The notes under the pieces: generated by a model
Told to the model about the DNA's origin: nothing
What the model saw: the letters and a program-made list of their open reading frames with translations, nothing else
The model's database searches: none
In this document: piece by piece, positions 7,650 through 15,744 of the stretch
Position numbering within the stretch: the first letter of the stretch is position 1
Layout of the letters: the number at the start of each line of letters is the position of its first letter
Made by a program: the position numbers and the translations under genes
Source: Bosea sp. Tri-49
GTDB taxonomy: Bacteria; Pseudomonadota; Alphaproteobacteria; Rhizobiales; Beijerinckiaceae
Direction of reading: 5' to 3'
NCBI RefSeq assembly: GCF_003952665.1
Contig: NZ_CP017946.1
Location: forward strand, 5,935,582-5,999,581
DNA: 64,000 nucleotides

Positions 7650-9566
7650 ATGACTGCCAGCCATACAAGCCGCTATGCGCAGACCTATGCCGCCTGGCAG
7701 CGGGACCCGAAAGCCTATTGGGCCGAGATCGCGGAAGGTGTCGAGTGGATCAAGCCGCCGCAGGCGATCTTCGATGCAAGCGCTGGCATCTATGGCCGCT
7801 GGTTCCCCGATGCGAGCTGCAACACCTGCTTCAATGCGCTCGATCGGCATGTCCGCGACGGCCGTGCCGAGCAGACCGCGCTGATCTACGACAGCCCGGT
7901 CACCGGCACCAAGGCGAGCTTCACCTACGCGCAGATGCTCGACGAGGTTTCGACCCTCGCGGCCGTGCTGCAGGATCAGGGCGTCGGCAAGGGCGATCGC
8001 GTCATCCTCTACATGCCGATGATCCCGGAAGCTGCCATCGCCATGCTGGCCTGCGCCCGGATCGGTGCTGTCCATTCGGTAGTGTTCGGCGGCTTTGCGG
8101 CCAAGGAACTGGCGACGCGGATCGACGACGCCACGCCGAAGCTGATCATGACCGCGACCTGCGGCATCGAGCCGACGCGGGTGGTCGAATACAAGCCGCT
8201 GCTCGATGCGGCGATCGATCTTGCGACGCACAAGCCCGATGCCTGCATCGTGCTGCAGCGGCCGCAGGTTGACGCCTCGATGCACGTGACGCGCGACAAG
8301 AACTGGCGGACCCTGCTCGCCGCCGCTCGCGCCAATGGCCGCAAGGCCGATTGCGTCGAGGTTGCCGCGACCGACCCGCTCTATGTGCTCTATACCTCCG
8401 GCACGACCGGAAGGCCCAAGGGCGTGGTGCGCGACAATGGCGGGCACATGGTCGCGCTGCTGGCGACGATGACGCAGCTCTACGACGTCAAGCCGGGCGA
8501 GGTGATGTTCACCGCTTCCGATGTCGGCTGGGTCGTCGGCCACAGCTACATCGTCTATGGGCCGCTGCTGCTGGGGGCGACCTCGATCCTCTATGAGGGC
8601 AAGCCGGTCGGCACGCCCGATCCCGGCGCCTATTGGCGGGTCATCGCCGAGCACAAGGCGGTGGCGATGTTCACCGCGCCGACCGCCTTCCGGGCGATCC
8701 GCAAGGAGGACCCGCAGGCGACCTATCTCAAGAATTACGACCTCTCACAGTTCCGCACGCTCTTCCTCGCCGGCGAGCGGGCCGATCCCGACACGCTGAA
8801 ATGGGCCGAGGACGTGCTCGGAGTGCCGGTGGTCGACCATTGGTGGCAGACCGAGACCGGCTCCTGCATGGTCGGCAATCCCGTTGGCCTCGGTTTGCTG
8901 CCGATCAAGCATGGGTCGCCGAGCGTGCCGCTGCCGGGCTACGATATCCAGTGCCTCGACGAGGGCGGCAAGCCGGTTCCGGCCGGCACGATGGGCGCGA
9001 TCGTCGCCAAATTGCCGCTGCCGCCCGGCGCGCTGCCGACGCTCTGGCATGACGATGCCCGCTTCCGCAGCGCCTATCTCGAGACCTATCCCGGCTTCTA
9101 CAACACCTCGGATGCCGGCTTCATCGACGCGGACGGCTATGTCTTCATCATGGGCCGCACCGACGACATCATCAATGTCGCCGGCCACCGGCTCTCGACC
9201 GGCGGCATGGAGGAGGTGCTGGCCTCGCATCCGGCCGTGGCGGAATGCGCCGTGGTCGGCATCAGGGACGTGCTCAAGGGCGAGCAGCCCTGCGGCTTCG
9301 TCGTGATGAAGGCGGGCGTCACGCAGTCGCCGGCCGAGGTCGAGAAGGAACTGGTCGGCCTGGTGCGCGACAAGATCGGCCCCGTCGCCGCCTTCAAGCT
9401 CGCGATCACCGTGGCGCGCCTGCCGAAAACGCGCTCCGGCAAGATCCTGCGCGCGACGATGAAGAAGATCGCCGATGGCGAGGAGTACGCCATGCCGGCG
9501 ACGATCGAGGATCCGGCGGTGCTGGCTGAGATCGGCGTGGTGCTGAAGGGCAGGGGGCTGGGCTGA
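7650..9566 (+). CDS. prpE: Propionyl-CoA synthetase
   Basis: 638-residue AMP-forming ligase of the acetyl/propionyl-CoA synthetase group. It has the ACS N-terminal domain (YAAWQRDPKAYWAEIA), the P-loop YTSGTTGRPKGVVR near residue 251, WWQTETGS in the A5 region, and the catalytic lysine motif TRSGKILRATMK near 605. Length and the overall match to PrpE rather than Acs support propionate as substrate, feeding the methylcitrate or methylmalonyl-CoA route; no prp cycle genes are adjacent. The start is the ATG at 7650, preceded in frame by TTG, with GAAGAGGA upstream. Divergent from the TauE gene, leaving about 190 bases of shared promoter DNA. Confidence 0.88.
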   Translation: MTASHTSRYAQTYAAWQRDPKAYWAEIAEGVEWIKPPQAIFDASAGIYGRWFPDASCNTCFNALDRHVRDGRAEQTALIYDSPVTGTKASFTYAQMLDEVSTLAAVLQDQGVGKGDRVILYMPMIPEAAIAMLACARIGAVHSVVFGGFAAKELATRIDDATPKLIMTATCGIEPTRVVEYKPLLDAAIDLATHKPDACIVLQRPQVDASMHVTRDKNWRTLLAAARANGRKADCVEVAATDPLYVLYTSGTTGRPKGVVRDNGGHMVALLATMTQLYDVKPGEVMFTASDVGWVVGHSYIVYGPLLLGATSILYEGKPVGTPDPGAYWRVIAEHKAVAMFTAPTAFRAIRKEDPQATYLKNYDLSQFRTLFLAGERADPDTLKWAEDVLGVPVVDHWWQTETGSCMVGNPVGLGLLPIKHGSPSVPLPGYDIQCLDEGGKPVPAGTMGAIVAKLPLPPGALPTLWHDDARFRSAYLETYPGFYNTSDAGFIDADGYVFIMGRTDDIINVAGHRLSTGGMEEVLASHPAVAECAVVGIRDVLKGEQPCGFVVMKAGVTQSPAEVEKELVGLVRDKIGPVAAFKLAITVARLPKTRSGKILRATMKKIADGEEYAMPATIEDPAVLAEIGVVLKGRGLG

Positions 9567-9661
9567 AGGCGCCGCCGCGCAGTTCGACGAAAGTACAACT
9601 TTACGTTGCTTTAAATAGAATCGTTCAGGATCGCAGGCGCTTATCCCGCCGGATTTAAACG

Positions 9662-9985
9662 ATGGCGTTTCGCCCACGCATCGGACTGCTGGCCCTGGCG
9701 ATCGGTGCGCTGCTCGCGCCGATCGGCGTCGTCCTTGCGCCGCGCGACGGCGCGACCGTTCTCGTCCTCGCCGCAAGCTCTGCCGCAGCCGCGGAGGCGG
9801 TGAGCCTTGCTGACGGTGTCATCCTCGCACCGGTTGGCCGTTTCGGACTGCTGGCGCGTTCGCAATCTCCCGGCTTTTCGACGCGCCTCTACAGCTCCGG
9901 CGCCGCGCTCGTCCTGGCAGGGCTGGGCGGTGGCTGTTCCGGCCAAGCGCGCGATCCCCTCATCTCAGCGAGACGGTCCCCATGA
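9662..9985 (+). CDS. Small hypothetical membrane or exported protein
   Basis: 107 residues, not recognised. The first 45 are hydrophobic and alanine-rich (a helix at about 7-27 and another near 33-50), followed by a small glycine-rich segment with one cysteine. Its stop overlaps the chemoreceptor start as ATGA at 9982-9985, so the two are probably translation-coupled, which is the main reason to believe it is expressed. A modestly AT-rich stretch at 9590-9625 may hold the promoter. It could also simply be a leader that sets the frame for the receptor. Confidence 0.5.
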   Translation: MAFRPRIGLLALAIGALLAPIGVVLAPRDGATVLVLAASSAAAAEAVSLADGVILAPVGRFGLLARSQSPGFSTRLYSSGAALVLAGLGGGCSGQARDPLISARRSP

Positions 9986-11676
9986 GCCAGAGCCTCGAGA
10001 CGTTCCGCCGGGCGTTCGCCGCACCGCTGATGACAGGGCAGTGGCTGCTGGTGCCGGCGACCTGCGCCGTCGCCTGGTTTGCCGGTCATCCGGCGCTCAT
10101 CGCGATCGGGCTGGTCTCGACCCTGCTGGCTGCAGCGACGATGCTGGCCTGGCGCTCTGATGGGATCGGCCTTGCGACCCGCGTGATCTCGACCATCGCG
10201 ATCAACGGGCAGGTGGCGCTACTGGTCTTTGCCGCCGAGGGCACGCGCTACCAGATCGACCTGCACATGGCCTTCTTCGCCGCGCTCGCGGTGATGACGG
10301 CCTGGTGCTGCTGGCGCTCGATCCTGGCGGCGACGGTGGTGGTGGCGGTGCATCACCTCGTGCTCAATTTCGCCTATCCGGCGGCGGTGTTTCCCGATGG
10401 CAGCGAGTTCGCCCGCGTCGTCGTCCATGCGGTCATCCTGCTGGCCGAGGCGGGCGCGTTGATCTGGATCGCGCACCGGCTCGCCGCTGCGCTCGTCCAA
10501 GCCGATGATGCTGCCTCGACGGCGCTGCTCAACCAGGAGCGGGCGGAAACGCTGCGGCACGACAGTGAAGCGAGCGAGACCGAGCGAGCCGCGATCGAAG
10601 CGCATTTGCTCGAAGCCGTCGCTGGCGTCGTCGATGCGGCCAAGCGCGGCGATTTCTCGGCCCGGACCATCCGCACCGACGATCTCGGCCGCTTCAGTAC
10701 ATTGGTGAGCGGCATCGATGAACTGACGCAGGCCTGCGAATCCTTCCTGGACGAGGCCGACCGTGCGCTCTCGGCGCTGGCCGACGGCGATCTCGGCACA
10801 CGGATGTCGACCGGCTTCGAGGGGCGGCTGGCGGCCGTTGCCGGCAATTTCAACCGCTCGGCCGAGGCTCTCGCCGGAGCGCTGTCGGCGGTGGCGAGCA
10901 ATGCTGTGCAGACGCGCAGCGCCGCCGAGGACATCCTCTCGGCGACGCTCGACCTGTCGCAGCGCGGGCAGAGCCAGGCCAATGCGATCCAGGACACCTC
11001 CAGCGTGATCGAGGAGATCGCTGCGACGGTGCGCCAGACCTCCGACATCGTCCAGACGGCGGCGCGCAAGGCTCGCGCCACCGCCGATGATGCCGGCGCC
11101 GGCGTCGCTGTCGCGGGCCGCGCGGTCGAGGCGATCGACAGGATCGACCAGCAGGCGCGCCGGATCGTCGATATCGTCGAGGTCATGGACGGGCTCGCCT
11201 TCCAGACCAATCTCCTGGCGCTGAACGCCTCGGTCGAGGCGGCGCGGGCGGGCGAGGGCGGGCGCGGCTTTGCGGTGGTCGCGACCGAGGTGCGACGGCT
11301 TGCCCAGCAATCCGCGGATGCGGCGCGCGATGTCCGGGCGCTGATCAGCGAAACCAAGGTCCATGTCGACGAGGGCGTGAAGCTGGTCCGCGAGGCAGGC
11401 GCCAGCCTCACCACCATTTCCAGCGAGGTCGAGGAGGTCGCTCAGGCCTTCGGCGAGATCAGCCAGGCGACGGCGGAGCAATCGCAGGGCGTTGGCGCAA
11501 TCGAGCGAGCGCTCGTCGAGATCGATGCCGCCACCCAGGACAATGCCCAAGCGGCGGCGCGCACCGCTGCGGCCGGACGCGGCATGGCCGAGGCGGCCGA
11601 GGCGGTCGCAAAACTGGCGGGGGGCTTCAGGCTCGGCGGCGCGCAGGATCACGCAAGAGTGCGCCGGGCCGCCTGA
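9982..11676 (+). CDS. Methyl-accepting chemotaxis protein with multi-helix N-terminus
   Basis: 564 residues. The N-terminal 175 form about six membrane helices with little periplasmic sequence and contain histidines inside or next to helices (DLHMAFFAALAV, VAVHHLVLNF), unlike the usual two-helix receptor. A HAMP-like linker spans roughly 205-300. The signalling hairpin is intact ([18 protein letters not shown], then [19 protein letters not shown]) with flanking methylation helices. It would control a CheA/CheW complex. No che genes are nearby, so it is an orphan receptor. It is coupled by ATGA to the small protein upstream; the ligand is unknown. Confidence 0.85.
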   Translation: MSQSLETFRRAFAAPLMTGQWLLVPATCAVAWFAGHPALIAIGLVSTLLAAATMLAWRSDGIGLATRVISTIAINGQVALLVFAAEGTRYQIDLHMAFFAALAVMTAWCCWRSILAATVVVAVHHLVLNFAYPAAVFPDGSEFARVVVHAVILLAEAGALIWIAHRLAAALVQADDAASTALLNQERAETLRHDSEASETERAAIEAHLLEAVAGVVDAAKRGDFSARTIRTDDLGRFSTLVSGIDELTQACESFLDEADRALSALADGDLGTRMSTGFEGRLAAVAGNFNRSAEALAGALSAVASNAVQTRSAAEDILSATLDLSQRGQSQANAIQDTSSVIEEIAATVRQTSDIVQTAARKARATADDAGAGVAVAGRAVEAIDRIDQQARRIVDIVEVMDGLAFQTNLLALNASVEAARAGEGGRGFAVVATEVRRLAQQSADAARDVRALISETKVHVDEGVKLVREAGASLTTISSEVEEVAQAFGEISQATAEQSQGVGAIERALVEIDAATQDNAQAAARTAAAGRGMAEAAEAVAKLAGGFRLGGAQDHARVRRAA

Positions 11677-11691
11677 GCGGCGCGTCCGCGA

Positions 11692-12582
11692 TCAGAACCC
11701 CAGCGCGGCGCCGTTCCAGCGCAGCAGCCGCGCCGGCAACTCCAGCCGCATCAGGTCTTCGCCGACGATCAGCGGCCCGGCATAGCCGCCAGCGCGAACC
11801 TCGGCGAAGAGTGCCGCCGTATCGGCTCCCGGCGGGACGATATGGGTCAGCGCCAGCGCCTTGACGCCGGCGCGCTCGGCAAGGCCAGCCACAACCGCCG
11901 GCGTCATGTGATAGCTCTGGACCGAAGCGACGGTCTCGGCCGAGCGGACACCGGCGGTGACGGGCATCTGGCTGTCGATGAAGACCTCGCAGACGAGGAG
12001 GTCGCAATCCCGGGCGGCCTGCTTCAGCGAGGGCGTCAGGCGGGTGTCGCCGGAGAAGACGATGCGGCTGCCGTTCGCCGACAATGACAATCCGAAGGCT
12101 GGCTCGACCGGCTTGTGATCGACGAGGAAGGCCTCGATCGCAAGAGCGCCCAGTCCCGCGATCGGGCCTTCGCGCAATTCCTCGAAGACGACCTCGAGGC
12201 CGGTCGCATCCGGACGTTTCTCGAAGGCGATGCGCAAGGCGCGCTCGCGGGCGAAGGCTTGGTATTGGCCGCGCATATTGGCGAGCGCCGGCTCCGGCGC
12301 GATCACCCGCCAGGGTCGGTTCCGACCCTGGTGCCAGGACGAGATGACGAGCTGGTAGAAATCGACCAGATGGTCGGAATGCTCATGCGTGACGATGAGC
12401 GCATCGATCTGCGCCCCGGCATGGCCGGCGGCGACGAGGCGCTGGCTGACGCCGGAACCGCAATCGATCAGAACCTTGACACCACCCGCCTCGACGAGAT
12501 GAGCCGGGCCGGCGCGGCGCAGGCTGACCGGCGGTGCTCCGGTGCCAAGGAAGGTGAAGGCGAGATCAGTGGTCACAGTCAC
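11692..12582 (-). CDS. MBL-fold metal-dependent hydrolase (RNase Z-like)
   Basis: 296 residues with the metallo-beta-lactamase fold. The metal motif HEHSDH near residue 66 and further ligands in SGDTRLTP near 173 and THIVPPG near 246 fit the RNase Z/arylsulfatase-type branch. It lacks an obvious signal peptide, so it is probably cytoplasmic. Substrate unknown: tRNA 3' processing is possible by resemblance, but stand-alone members of this group in alphaproteobacteria are often uncharacterised hydrolases. It ends 15 bases from the convergent chemoreceptor and lies downstream of trcR, 31 bases away on the same strand. Confidence 0.8.
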   Translation of the reverse strand: MTVTTDLAFTFLGTGAPPVSLRRAGPAHLVEAGGVKVLIDCGSGVSQRLVAAGHAGAQIDALIVTHEHSDHLVDFYQLVISSWHQGRNRPWRVIAPEPALANMRGQYQAFARERALRIAFEKRPDATGLEVVFEELREGPIAGLGALAIEAFLVDHKPVEPAFGLSLSANGSRIVFSGDTRLTPSLKQAARDCDLLVCEVFIDSQMPVTAGVRSAETVASVQSYHMTPAVVAGLAERAGVKALALTHIVPPGADTAALFAEVRAGGYAGPLIVGEDLMRLELPARLLRWNGAALGF

Positions 12583-12613
12583 TCGCCTTCAGCTCTGGTC
12601 CGGTCAGCAGAAC

Positions 12614-13330
12614 TCAGTAGCCGCCGTCGTCGTCCTCGTCGGCCGGGCGCTTGAGCTGCTTCAGCTTGGCGAAGACGGAGTCGACGTCGATCTTCTCCTC
12701 CTCCTCGCGCTTCGGCCGGCTCATATCGGCGAAGGGCTGCGAGGCGGGCGCCGGCTCCGGCGCGGTCGTGACCTCGGCGGGGAGCAGGGTCGAGCCGGTG
12801 TCCTGCACGACCATGGCCGGACGATCCTTGGCGGCGCGTCCCACCTCGAAATCGAGATCGATCTGCGAGGCCAGGCCGAGGCTGACCGGGTCGATAGGCT
12901 GCAGCTGCTGGGCGTTCCAGTGCGTGCGGTCGCGAATCTGGGCGATGGTCGTCTTGGTCGTGCCGATCAGGCGGATGATCTGCGCGTCTTTGAGCTCGGG
13001 ATGGTTGCGCAGCAGCCAGAGGATCGCGTTCGGCCGATCCTGGCGCTTCGAGACGGGGGTATAGCGCGGCCCCTTGGTGCGCTTGATCTCCGGCACCTTG
13101 ACCTTGCGCTCGGCGAGTTTGAGCTGATGCGCCGGGTTCTTGGCGGCGCGCTCGAGCTCCTCGCGGGTGAGCTGGCCGGAGGTGATCGGGTCGAGGCCCT
13201 TGATGCCGGCTGCGACTTCGCCGTCGGCGATGCCGCGCACCTCGAGCGGGTGCAGTTTGCAGAACTCGGCGATCTGCTCGAAGGTCAGCGAGGTGTTCTC
13301 GACCAGCCAGACCGCAGTGGCTTTCGGCAT
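12614..13330 (-). CDS. trcR: Cell-cycle transcriptional regulator TrcR (DUF1013)
   Basis: 238-residue DUF1013 protein, a family restricted to alphaproteobacteria and named TrcR in current annotation. The conserved N-terminus MPKATAVWLVENTSLTFEQI begins at ATG 13330; the frame is open 31 codons further but those residues are arginine-rich leader translation. The middle part contains a helix-turn-helix-like segment (IIRLIGTTKTTIAQIRDR, about residues 118-135), and the C-terminal tail is acidic (ADEDDDGGY). It probably binds DNA in cell-cycle control; target genes are not known from this window. A strong hairpin lies in its leader. Confidence 0.85.
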   Translation of the reverse strand: MPKATAVWLVENTSLTFEQIAEFCKLHPLEVRGIADGEVAAGIKGLDPITSGQLTREELERAAKNPAHQLKLAERKVKVPEIKRTKGPRYTPVSKRQDRPNAILWLLRNHPELKDAQIIRLIGTTKTTIAQIRDRTHWNAQQLQPIDPVSLGLASQIDLDFEVGRAAKDRPAMVVQDTGSTLLPAEVTTAPEPAPASQPFADMSRPKREEEEKIDVDSVFAKLKQLKRPADEDDDGGY

Positions 13331-13391
13331 CAGCGGCGTTTGTGACACGGGCCGTCTCCTGGAATGTCGCGGGCAATAGCTCTCAGGCGCC

Positions 13392-13412
13392 GACCGGCCG
13401 CCCCGGCCGGTC
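13392..13412 (-). other. Strong hairpin between qor-like gene and trcR
   Basis: GACCGGCCG and CGGCCGGTC pair perfectly over 9 bp around a 3-base CCC loop. On the minus strand it sits after the quinone oxidoreductase gene and about 60 bases before the trcR start. No T tract follows on either strand, so it is more likely an RNA-stabilising or attenuating structure than an intrinsic terminator. Confidence 0.5.
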
Positions 13413-13496
13413 ATCCAAATCATCGACGATGAGGAGGATGGCGCGCCTTATAGGCAAAGCCGTGATCGCTGTCCATGGAAAGCAGAAGGGCTGTTA

Positions 13497-14510
13497 TCAC
13501 ACAGTCAGCACGATCTTGCCGATATGGGCGTTGCTCTCCATCAGCGCGTGCGCCTGTGCGGCCTGTTCCAGCGGGAAGCGGGCGTGGATCACCGGCTTGC
13601 AGCGCCCTTCCGTCAGCAGCGGCCAGACCTTCTCCTCGAGCTCACGCGCGATCGCAGCTTTTTCGGCGATCGTGCGCGGTCGCAGGGTCGAACCGGTATG
13701 GGTCAGGCGTTTCATCATCAGGCGGCTGAAATTGACCTCGGCCTTCGGCCCGTTGAGGAAGGCGATCTGGACGATGCGGCCGCTTTCGGCGGCGGCATCG
13801 TAGTTGCGGTTGATGTAGTCGCCGCCGACCATGTCGAGGATCAGGTTGACGCCGCGCCCGCCGGTCGCGGCCTTCGCTGCGGCGACGAAATCCTCAGTGC
13901 GGTAATTGATGGCGTGGTCGGCGCCGAGGTCGCGGCAGGCGGTGCATTTTTCGTCCGATCCGGCGGTGGCCAGCACGGTCGCGCCGAAGGCCTTGGCGAG
14001 CTGGATCGCCGTGGTGCCGATGCCCGAGGTGCCGCCATGCACCATGAAGCTCTCGCCCTTCTTCAAGCCGCCGCGCTGGAAAACATTGGTCCAGACAGTG
14101 AAATAGGTCTCCGGGATCGCGCCGGCTTCCTCCAGCGACAGCCCGGCGGGAATCGGCAGGGCATTGTCCTCATGGACCACGGCATATTGGGCATAGCCGC
14201 CGCCGGCGACGAGCGCGCAGACCTGATCGCCGACCTCGTAGCGCGACACGCCTTCGCCGAGGGCGACGATCCGGCCGGCGATCTCAAGGCCCGGAATGTC
14301 GGAGGCGCCGGGGGGCGGAGCATAGCCGCCCATGCGCTGCAGCACGTCGGGCCGGTTGACGCCGGCGACCGCGACATGGACCAGGATCTGGCCGGGACCC
14401 GGCTGCGGCACCGGGCGCTGCTGGGCTTTAAGGACCTCCGGGCCGCCGGGGGCATCGAAGCCGATGGCGGTCATCATCGCGGGCAGGGTGGCGGTCGATT
14501 GGGTGGTCAT
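13497..14510 (-). CDS. NAD(P)H:quinone oxidoreductase, zinc-free MDR family
   Basis: 337 residues of the medium-chain dehydrogenase/reductase superfamily, PIG3/QOR branch. The N-terminal GroES-like domain carries VNRPDVLQRMGGY, and the Rossmann domain has HGGTSGIGTTAIQLAKAFGA near residue 150 with AGSDEKC and INYRTEDF following. No structural zinc cysteine cluster is present, as expected for the quinone reductase group, which reduces quinones or enals with NADPH. Start ATG 14510 is preferred because GAGGAG lies six bases upstream; ATG 14516 abuts that site. Divergent from the DUF1192 gene. Confidence 0.88.
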   Translation of the reverse strand: MTTQSTATLPAMMTAIGFDAPGGPEVLKAQQRPVPQPGPGQILVHVAVAGVNRPDVLQRMGGYAPPPGASDIPGLEIAGRIVALGEGVSRYEVGDQVCALVAGGGYAQYAVVHEDNALPIPAGLSLEEAGAIPETYFTVWTNVFQRGGLKKGESFMVHGGTSGIGTTAIQLAKAFGATVLATAGSDEKCTACRDLGADHAINYRTEDFVAAAKAATGGRGVNLILDMVGGDYINRNYDAAAESGRIVQIAFLNGPKAEVNFSRLMMKRLTHTGSTLRPRTIAEKAAIARELEEKVWPLLTEGRCKPVIHARFPLEQAAQAHALMESNAHIGKIVLTV

Positions 14511-14588
14511 GGGCATCTCCTCGCCTGTGGTGCTGGCGTTCGCCTCCGATTAAGCTCGCGTATCCGGAGGATGCAAGGCGAGGCTACG

Positions 14589-14789
14589 ATGGCTGGATTT
14601 CTCGACGACGACCGCCCGGTGCCGAAGCGGGCTCACGAGATCGGGCAGGACCTGTCGCAGCTCGCCGTCGCCGAGCTCGACGAGCGTATCGCGATCCTTG
14701 AAGCGGAGGTCGCGCGGCTGCACGAAGCGCGGGAGAAGAAGGCGGCGTCACGCTCCGCTGCCGATGCCTTCTTCAAGGCGAAGGCCTGA
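14589..14789 (+). CDS. DUF1192 family small protein
   Basis: 66 residues: MAGFLDDDRPVPKRAHEIGQ, then a short coiled coil (LAVAELDERIAILEAEVARL) and a basic tail. This matches the small alphaproteobacterial DUF1192 family, whose role is unknown. It is soluble and probably dimeric or a binding partner through the coiled coil. Divergently transcribed from the quinone oxidoreductase; the two share 78 bases of promoter DNA. Confidence 0.8.
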   Translation: MAGFLDDDRPVPKRAHEIGQDLSQLAVAELDERIAILEAEVARLHEAREKKAASRSAADAFFKAKA

Positions 14790-15083
14790 GGCGAAACCGC
14801 GGCCGTCAACCGCGAAGGCAGGGCCGGCAGCACTTGGCGGGCGGTTGAGTCTTTCATGCCACGCGACAAGATGCGCCAGCCGATGAACGGATATTCATCT
14901 TCGCGTCGAGAGCCGAAGCGCCTATCCTGAGGACGTGGACAGAAGGCGGCGAGGTGCTGCTCCCCAGTGTCGATGCGAATGCCTCGGCCGGGCCACTTCC
15001 GACAATGACAGCAGGTGGAGGATGCCGACGCGACAGCTTGCGCTGCCCGGGTGGCGCGCCTGCCTTTCGACAGGAGAGAGACG

Positions 15084-15380
15084 ATGCGCTTCGTCGCGCT
15101 CGCCATTGCCTTGCTCGCCGCCGCTCCAGCTTTCGCTGACGAAGACATCGCCAATCTCGGCTTGCGCGAGGACGGCGGAAAGCCGCTGGCCGCCCTGCAG
15201 CTGCGCTGGCCGCAGACCGTCGTGGTCATGCAGGTGCCGGTCGCGGTGCTTGGCGGTCACAGCATCGAGATCCGGCGTGAGCTCGCGCCCAGCATCAGCC
15301 TTGGCGGGACCTATCGCTACTCGCTCGGCGAGCGCTTCGTGAGCGAGCGTTTCGGCCTGAGGCTGACGGTCACGCGCTAG
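15084..15380 (+). CDS. Small exported hypothetical protein
   Basis: 98 residues with a clear signal peptide (MRFVALAIALLAAAPAFA, cleavage after AFA) and a mature part of about 80 residues that I do not recognise; it looks beta-rich (LQLRWPQTVVVMQVPVAVLG, FGLRLTVTR). CAGGAGAGAG precedes ATG 15084 at good spacing, which fixes the start. The preceding 294 bases (14790-15083) contain nothing I can name. It ends 50 bases upstream of the CtrA box. Confidence 0.65.
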   Translation: MRFVALAIALLAAAPAFADEDIANLGLREDGGKPLAALQLRWPQTVVVMQVPVAVLGGHSIEIRRELAPSISLGGTYRYSLGERFVSERFGLRLTVTR

Positions 15381-15431
15381 CATCCAAATTCGGGTCAGGA
15401 TCGTTCGAATTTGTCGCATTTTCGGGCGGTG

Positions 15432-15447
15432 TTAACGGTCGCTTAAC
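15432..15447 (+). promoter_or_regulatory. Consensus CtrA box
   Basis: TTAA-CGGTCGC-TTAAC is an exact match to the CtrA recognition pattern TTAA-N7-TTAAC. It overlaps the expected -35 position of a promoter whose -10 would be TATGAAT (15458-15464), the arrangement seen at CtrA-activated promoters. Two GANTC sites lie directly downstream, GATTC at 15448-15452 and GAATC at 15461-15465, the latter inside the -10 region. These are methylation sites for the CcrM methyltransferase. Confidence 0.7.
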
Positions 15448-15468
15448 GATTCCAAAGTATGAATCGCA

Positions 15469-15564
15469 TCATCCAGTTTGTCTGGATGTCGAGTGGCTCC
15501 TGCCCACTCTGTTTGACGCCTCCCTGTTGACCTTCGAGCCGCCTTCGGGGCGGCTCTTTTTTTT
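15469..15564 (+). ncRNA. Candidate CtrA-controlled trans-acting small RNA
   Basis: About 95 nt between the promoter elements and a strong terminator, with no plausible reading frame. Hairpin 1: CATCCAG/CTGGATG (15470-15488) with loop TTTGT. Hairpin 2: GAGTGG/CCACTC (15491-15509) with loop CTCCTGC. A single-stranded linker containing CCTCCCTG (15519-15526) follows, then the terminator hairpin. Loop 2 and the linker are both complementary to Shine-Dalgarno sequences, the hallmark of small RNAs that block translation, such as the alphaproteobacterial families with CCUCC loops. Ends are inferred from the -10 box and the T tract; no known family is claimed. Confidence 0.55.
15536..15564 (+). terminator. 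Rho-independent terminator of the candidate small RNA
   Basis: GAGCCGCC / GGCGGCTC stem of 8 bp with a 5-base loop (TTCGG) followed by eight T residues at 15557-15564. It would also end any read-through from the upstream exported-protein gene. Confidence 0.85.
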
Positions 15565-15628
15565 GCCTCAGCCCGGATTTCCGGGCGAGGCGAGGGCGTC
15601 ACCGGGCCGGACCATGGCACCGTTAACC

Positions 15629-15643
15629 TTAACGACACGTTAC
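15629..15643 (+). promoter_or_regulatory. Near-consensus CtrA box upstream of rcdA
   Basis: TTAA-CGACACG-TTAC differs from TTAA-N7-TTAA at one position and lies about 100 bases before the rcdA start. Another TTAA half-site sits six bases upstream (15623-15626). Regulation of rcdA by CtrA would close a loop, since RcdA promotes CtrA degradation; this is inference from position. Confidence 0.45.
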
Positions 15644-15744
15644 CGCGGCGCAGACAACGCTGTGGCGTTATCCTTGCGATGTCCCGGCAGGAGTCGGCGT
15701 CGCGTCTTTCGATCGCGCGCCATTGTGCCGATTGGAGACAGGGT

